Below are positions 6,282 through 9,877 of a DNA stretch of 9,877 nucleotides, piece after piece (the stretch's first letter is position 1; each line of letters starts with the position of its first letter). Location of the stretch: contig JAZSQT010000127.1 in assembly GCA_045538075.1 (NCBI GenBank), forward strand, positions 1-9,877. Direction: 5' to 3'. Below the pieces are notes generated by a model. It searched no databases. It had not been told where the DNA came from and saw only the letters and a program-made list of their open reading frames with translations. Source of the stretch: JAZSQT01 sp045538075 (GTDB lineage: Bacteria; Chrysiogenota; Deferribacteres; Deferribacterales; Mucispirillaceae). The position numbers were made by a program, and so were the translations under genes.

Positions 6282-7717
6282 GAAACATTTTTAATATAAT
6301 ATTTATATTTTTACTAATATCATCATATAGTTATGCTAATGATAGACCATCAAATAATCATGAAGTTTTTTTTAAAGGCACTGATTTTGAATTACACGTA
6401 TATAATATTAAAGGGCGTATAGACGGAAAAACTATGCTAATTATCGGTGGTATTCAAGGTGATGAGCCAGGTGGTTTTTTGTCTGCCGATTTATATTCTG
6501 ATATTGCGTTAGAAAAAGGTAATTTAATAGTCGTTCCACGAGCTAATTTAAAATCTGTTATTCTTTTTAACAGGGCTCCAGATGGAGATATGAATAGATT
6601 ATTTACTGATGATAAATATTCTAATATTCAAGGTCAAGTAGTAGATAAACTGAAAGAATTAATGTCAAAGTCAGATATATTGTTAAACCTTCATGACGGT
6701 TGGGGTTTTCATAATCCAGAATATATTGACAAAAATCGTAATCCCAATAGATTTGGTCAGTCTATAATTATTGATGAGGCAACTTATACGTGTAACAATA
6801 ATACATTAGACTTGAAGTCTATGGCAGAAAGGGTTTTAGAAAAAGTTAATTCAAAAATAAGTGATAAAAAATTACATTTACATCTTTTTAATACTGAAAC
6901 AGGTAATGAAAAATCAAGATTTAAAGATATGAGAAAAACTGCAACGTGGTATGCTTTAACGAAGGAATGTATCCCAGCTTTTGGTATTGAGGGTTCAAAA
7001 AATGTTAAAGATATAGAATTGAATATATTATACCACAATTATGCTGTAAATGAATTTATGGAAATAATGGAAATTATCCCAGAACAACCAAAAATTTTGA
7101 CAGATATACCTAAAATTGAGTCAATTATAATAAAGGTAAATGATGAAACATACAATGTAAAAGGTAATGAAACATTAAACATAAAAAAAGGCGATAAAGT
7201 AGAAGTATTAAACATAGAAAGCAACTATACTCGTGGTATCACTTGCGATATATTAGGTTACGGTTCTTTAAACGATACAGGTAAAGAAATTGTAATAAAT
7301 GGCGATACAAAAGTAGTTTTTAGAAAAGAAAATAATAAAATTACTGAAATTACTTTAAAAACAATAAAAAACAACAAAGTTTCAAATTCAGAATTTATTT
7401 TATATAAAATCAATGGTGATTATAAAATGGCTACTAATGGAGATACTATAAGTATTAACGGTAATGATACTTTAGAATTAGTAACTTTTATAGATGAAAA
7501 CGGAAAAAATTTAGATATACCAATAAATTTAAAAGGATACGTAAAACCTAATTCAGTAAAAAATTCTGGTGATGATAGAGGTATAAAAATTGTATCTATT
7601 AACAAACATATAATGAAAAGATTTTCTCTTAATAGAGATGGTATTACGTATCCTATTATTGCTGGCGATGAAAATAACCCTAAAGCAAAAGTCTTTTTGG
7701 TATTAAAAAATGAATAA
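6278..7717 (+). CDS. csd4: Exported M99 family zinc carboxypeptidase controlling helical cell shape, Csd4/Pgp1-like
   Basis: Csd4/Pgp1 enzymes are periplasmic zinc carboxypeptidases that remove meso-diaminopimelate from stem tripeptides, leaving dipeptides. I choose the TTG at 6278: GGA at 6268-6270 is 7 nt upstream, the codon overlaps the previous stop as TTGA, and the product begins MRNIF, a short signal peptide ending at SYSYA (16-20). A TTG at 6266 is the alternative. On this 479-residue numbering, GGIQGDEPGG (57-66) gives zinc ligands Gln60 and Glu63. LHDGWGF (138-144) gives ligand His139. FNRAPDGDMNR (97-107) and FGIEGS (235-240), with Glu238 as likely general base, complete the site. 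Residues from about 275 to 479 are beta-rich accessory domains, as in Csd4. The Csd6-type neighbour would make its substrate. thiE begins within its last codons (8-nt overlap). Confidence 0.9.
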   Translation: MRNIFNIIFIFLLISSYSYANDRPSNNHEVFFKGTDFELHVYNIKGRIDGKTMLIIGGIQGDEPGGFLSADLYSDIALEKGNLIVVPRANLKSVILFNRAPDGDMNRLFTDDKYSNIQGQVVDKLKELMSKSDILLNLHDGWGFHNPEYIDKNRNPNRFGQSIIIDEATYTCNNNTLDLKSMAERVLEKVNSKISDKKLHLHLFNTETGNEKSRFKDMRKTATWYALTKECIPAFGIEGSKNVKDIELNILYHNYAVNEFMEIMEIIPEQPKILTDIPKIESIIIKVNDETYNVKGNETLNIKKGDKVEVLNIESNYTRGITCDILGYGSLNDTGKEIVINGDTKVVFRKENNKITEITLKTIKNNKVSNSEFILYKINGDYKMATNGDTISINGNDTLELVTFIDENGKNLDIPINLKGYVKPNSVKNSGDDRGIKIVSINKHIMKRFSLNRDGITYPIIAGDENNPKAKVFLVLKNE

Positions 7718-8339
7718 AGATATTAGAGAGCAATTAAGATTATATTTAGTAATAGAAACTTCTTTGCTAAAAATTCCGTTAAAAGATTTCATAGTAGAAT
7801 GTTTTAATGGTGGCGTTACTGCTTTCCAATTGCGAGATAAAGAGTTGGACGCAAATAGAACTCTTGAAAATGCATTCATTATTAAAGAAACAATTTCATC
7901 TTTTAAAGAAAAACCACTATTTATTATTAATGATAGGGTAGATATAGCCTTAATTGTTGGTGCTTGTGGTGTCCATTTAGGCGTAAAAGATATAAGTCCA
8001 AAATACGTTAAACAACATTTTCCAAACCTTATAATAGGGACATCTTGTAATAATTTAGAAGATACTAAAATTGCAAATCAATATGCAGATTATGCTGGCA
8101 TTGGCCCAGCTTTTTATACTTCAACAAAAAAAGATTTGAGACAAGTGATTGGTGTTGAAGGTATTTCTAATATAGTAAAAAACTTAAATATTGGTTCAGT
8201 TGCAATTGGTGGAATAAATATTGATAATGTTAATAGTGTGCTAAAAAGTGGTGTAAATGGAGTTGCATTATCGTCATATATTTGTAGTAGCGATAGACCT
8301 TACGATACAGTTAAAGCATTGTTAAAAAAGTATGAATGA
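7710..8339 (+). CDS. thiE: Thiamine-phosphate synthase ThiE
   Basis: ThiE joins hydroxymethylpyrimidine diphosphate to thiazole phosphate to give thiamine phosphate in the cytoplasm. The 209 residues match family length and a TIM-barrel order of motifs. VTAFQLRDK (36-44) is the pyrimidine-phosphate-binding strand. INDRVDIALIVGACGVHLG (73-91) is highly typical. GTSCNN (110-115), YAGIGPAF (128-135), TSTK (137-140) and AIGGI (165-169) follow. The usual GxSxH reads GTSCN here, a mild departure. The sequence resembles ThiE more than TenI because the QLRDK, NDR and TxTK motifs are all kept. The ATG lies within the end of the upstream carboxypeptidase gene (ATGAATAA, 8-nt overlap), and thiL overlaps its own end by 8 nt. 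No thiC, thiG or thiD is in the window. Confidence 0.94.
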   Translation: MNKDIREQLRLYLVIETSLLKIPLKDFIVECFNGGVTAFQLRDKELDANRTLENAFIIKETISSFKEKPLFIINDRVDIALIVGACGVHLGVKDISPKYVKQHFPNLIIGTSCNNLEDTKIANQYADYAGIGPAFYTSTKKDLRQVIGVEGISNIVKNLNIGSVAIGGINIDNVNSVLKSGVNGVALSSYICSSDRPYDTVKALLKKYE

Positions 8340-9252
8340 ATTTGATTTTATAAAAAGTTTATTATCTTTTTCAAAAACTGGGATAAATGGTATAGGCGAC
8401 GATTGCGTATTGCTTGACGATAAATATTTAATATCTAAAGATATTTTAGTTTCTGGTGTTCATTTTTTAAAGTCTGCACCTATTGACTTAATAATTCATA
8501 AACTTTTTACTTGTAATGTTAGTGATATAGCTTCTATGGGTGGAGTGCCACTATACGTTGTCTTCGGTATCTCTGCTCCAAAAGACATAAATTTAGAACA
8601 AGTTTCCATAGCTTTAAAAAAATCGTGTAAATTCTATAATGTAGATTTGATTGGAGGCGATACAACAGAAAGTAATAGCGATTTATTTTTGTCTCTAACG
8701 ATAATTGGTAAAAAAAATCAAAATATTTTGTTAAGAAGTGGTGCAAAAAAAGGAGATATATTATATCTCTCACGTATAGTTGGAAAATGTAAGGCATCGT
8801 TGGAAAATGAGTTAGAAAAAAAATTCTATAATATAGAAAAATATTATCACTATAAAATTAATGCAGAAAATGAAGTTGGAGCATTTTTAGGTTCAAAAGA
8901 TTATATAACTTCTGCTACAGATGTTAGTGATGGGCTTGGAATAGATTTATCTAATATATCAAAAATGAGCGATGTTAAGATAATTGTAAATAAAGAAAAG
9001 TTAAACTTTAGTGAATTAGATTTTTTAGGAGATAAAAAAATAGACTATATTTTATCATCAGGAGAAGAGTATAGTATAGCTTTTACTGTTGCAAGTAGTT
9101 ATAAAAAAGAATTTGAAAAGGAATTTATAGAAAAATTTAATAAATTGCCTATAGAAATTGGTTATATAGATACTGGAAAAGGCACTTTTTTAAGAGATGA
9201 CGATAAACTACTTAATATAGAGAATTATGGATATTGCCATTTTAGTAAGTAG
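8332..9252 (+). CDS. thiL: Thiamine-monophosphate kinase ThiL
   Basis: ThiL phosphorylates thiamine phosphate to thiamine diphosphate with ATP, the last step of the pathway and directly after ThiE. The 306 residues are a normal length for this PurM-like ATPase. Motifs are GIGDDC (20-25), the DILVSGVHF loop (37-45), NVSDIASMGGVP (62-73), GGDTT (108-112), SGAKKGD (136-142), DVSDGLGIDL (197-206) and SSGEEYSIAF (242-251). Two departures are visible: Ser41 where the family usually has Glu in an xEGxHF loop, and SSGEEY where GGEDY is usual. The metal-binding Asp residues are kept, so I expect an active enzyme. The start overlaps thiE as ATGAATGA. Two stops in a row (TAG TAG) end the gene, and the next gene converges with a 15-nt gap and no clear hairpin terminator. 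Confidence 0.94.
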   Translation: MNEFDFIKSLLSFSKTGINGIGDDCVLLDDKYLISKDILVSGVHFLKSAPIDLIIHKLFTCNVSDIASMGGVPLYVVFGISAPKDINLEQVSIALKKSCKFYNVDLIGGDTTESNSDLFLSLTIIGKKNQNILLRSGAKKGDILYLSRIVGKCKASLENELEKKFYNIEKYYHYKINAENEVGAFLGSKDYITSATDVSDGLGIDLSNISKMSDVKIIVNKEKLNFSELDFLGDKKIDYILSSGEEYSIAFTVASSYKKEFEKEFIEKFNKLPIEIGYIDTGKGTFLRDDDKLLNIENYGYCHFSK

Positions 9253-9267
9253 TAGATAATAATTACT

Positions 9268-9531
9268 TTACTTCTTTCTTAAAAATCCTAAAAAATCCAT
9301 TTTTGGTATATTTAATGCTGCACCGTTTTCTCTTTTTATAAGAAAATTTTCAGCTTTTTCATAAGATTTATCTTGCACTTTAAGTTCTATATGGTTATGA
9401 GATTTATCTATAGAGTTAAAATGATTAAAAGCATCATGGCTTTCTATAGAAGCTACAATGCCTTTTGACATTAAAAAATTTGCAGCATCTTCTGCTTGTT
9501 GTCTAAGTTTATAAGTTCTAATTACTTTCAT
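9268..9531 (-). CDS. Small DUF2007-like protein (putative signal transducing protein)
   Basis: This is an 87-residue cytoplasmic protein with no signal peptide or membrane segment. It has the pattern of the DUF2007 family: a first strand (MKVIRTYKLRQQAEDAANFL), then a helix and MSKGIVASIES. Next comes a variable loop rich in Asn and His (SHDAFNHFNSIDKSHNH), then IELKVQDKSYEKAENFLIK. The family is named from a structural resemblance to PII-like signal proteins; no biochemical role is established that I can cite. I start at the ATG at 9531 because MKVIRTY gives the usual N-terminus; a TTG two codons upstream is the alternative, and no strong ribosome-binding site separates them. TATAAT on the minus strand at 9598-9593 could be the -10 box, but it has no good -35. 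It converges on thiL and looks independently transcribed. Confidence 0.6.
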   Translation of the reverse strand: MKVIRTYKLRQQAEDAANFLMSKGIVASIESHDAFNHFNSIDKSHNHIELKVQDKSYEKAENFLIKRENGAALNIPKMDFLGFLRKK

Positions 9532-9600
9532 AAACAATTCTTAACATTTGAGAAAAAATTATGCAAGGATTTTTAACATCTATTTTTTTTGTATTATATG

Positions 9601-9652
9601 TAGATTGCCATAAAAAAACGGTCATTACGAGGAGTGAAATGACGAAGTAATC
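9601..9652. repeat. Palindromic element, internally deleted copy
   Basis: TAGATTGCCA (9601-9610) is joined almost directly to GGTCATTACGAGGAG (9620-9634) and onward to GAAGTAATC (9644-9652). In the left copy the same two blocks are separated by about 37 nt holding most of one hairpin half (230-266). The right copy has lost most of that half. Confidence 0.75.
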
Positions 9653-9695
9653 AATAAAAAAGATTAATAAGAAATTTACTTTTAATTTTATAAAA

Positions 9696-9791
9696 TTAAT
9701 TAACTCTTTTCGGTGTAAAGATTATTTCAATTTTATCTTTCCTAAAGAACACAATTTTTTCTCCAGAAGTAGAAACATTCCATATATTCAT
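9696..9791 (-). other. Short open frame (31 codons) inside the right repeat
   Basis: An ATG at 9791 opens a 31-residue frame beginning MNIWNVSTSGEKIVFFRK. There is no ribosome-binding site, and the frame begins in the palindrome arm. The matching stretch of the left copy (42 onward, plus strand) also starts ATGAATATATG but stops after seven codons. It is more likely repeat sequence, or the remnant of an old coding region, than a live gene. Confidence 0.25.
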
Positions 9792-9877
9792 TAAATTAGC
9801 TCACAAACTCGCTACGCTCGGGGACAAGCCCAGAGTTCGCTAAAAACATTTAATGAATATATGTCATTACTTCTGAG
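9761..9877. repeat. Long palindrome with hairpin core
   Basis: The arm at 9781-9796 and the arm at 9848-9863 are perfect 16-bp inverted copies. The symmetry continues outward with AGAAGTA (9765-9771) against TACTTCT (9868-9874). It continues inward with TAGC/GCTA (9797-9800, 9839-9842), AACTC/GAGTT (9806-9810, 9833-9837) and GGG/CCC (9821-9823, 9829-9831). It could form a cruciform in DNA or a long stem in RNA. The right end coincides with the window edge. Confidence 0.85.

Larger units (their letters stand above)
9584..9877. repeat. Right copy of the compound repeat, inverted relative to the left copy
   Basis: In order this holds an AT tail (9584-9600), a shortened palindromic element (9601-9652), an AT-rich spacer, a left arm (9743-9796), a hairpin core and the start of a right arm that runs off the window. 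Blocks from 9584 to 9796 match the reverse complement of about 36-293. Because the core has arms on both sides, the full unit should be symmetrical and about 600 bp long, with only part of it present here. Confidence 0.75.

Noticed and set aside
8534..8797. Minus-strand open frame within thiL
   Set aside because: It is antisense to conserved ThiL motifs, with composition typical of a shadow frame.
9253..9267. Intrinsic terminator between the convergent thiL and DUF2007-like genes
   Set aside because: The 15-nt gap has no stem with a T-run, and the same is true of the 20-nt gap at 2729-2748.
1..9877. CRISPR array or mobile element with its own transposase or integrase
   Set aside because: There are no regularly spaced short repeats, and no gene resembles a Cas protein, transposase or integrase; the repeats are two large edge copies only.

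Overview
The window is a very AT-rich piece of bacterial chromosome holding ten recognisable genes. They are conserved housekeeping and envelope genes, tightly packed, with two longer non-coding flanks built from related repeat sequence. The gene set suggests a curved or helical, flagellated Gram-negative bacterium: Csd6/Pgp2-like and Csd4/Pgp1-like peptidoglycan peptidases sit side by side, and a good sigma-28 (FliA) type flagellar promoter precedes a small gene. Low-GC Campylobacterota or Deferribacterota-like lineages fit. The sequence alone does not settle the phylum.

Layout. Positions 1-535 are non-coding: half of a symmetrical repeat unit (about 1-293), then a hairpin-bearing stretch up to folD. 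Positions 536-2728 hold folD (one-carbon/folate metabolism) and mnmE (tRNA wobble-uridine modification GTPase), 6 nt apart on the plus strand. A 79-residue gene of unknown function (2749-2988, minus) converges on mnmE and reads from the sigma-28-like promoter at 3006-3032. Position 3144 starts a divergent promoter driving a six-gene plus-strand run: a HIT nucleotide hydrolase, an RsmB/RsmF-type rRNA m5C methyltransferase, an exported YkuD-domain L,D-transpeptidase/carboxypeptidase with two NTF2-like domains, an exported M99 carboxypeptidase, thiE and thiL. Gaps shrink along this run (5 nt, 9 nt, then overlaps of 4, 8 and 8 nt), so the last four genes look translationally coupled. A small DUF2007-like gene (9268-9531, minus) converges on thiL. 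Positions 9538-9877 hold the second repeat copy.

How the genes work together. The two exported enzymes should act in sequence on peptidoglycan stem peptides: the Csd6-type enzyme trims tetrapeptides to tripeptides and the Csd4-type enzyme trims tripeptides to dipeptides. In Helicobacter and Campylobacter this pair is needed for helical shape. thiE and thiL make thiamine phosphate and then thiamine diphosphate; no TPP riboswitch is visible. FolD and MnmE are metabolically linked, because MnmE uses a folate one-carbon donor.

The most notable non-coding feature is the flanking repeat. A module of about 250-290 bp lies at each end in opposite orientation, joined to a palindromic core that recurs at both window edges in the same orientation. 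This implies a symmetrical interspersed unit at both ends, possibly where the assembly broke. I found no CRISPR array, tRNA, rRNA, integrase or transposase. No wholly new multi-gene system is evident; the best leads are the sigma-28-driven orphan, the coupled cell-shape cassette with its doubled NTF2 domain, and the repeat unit.
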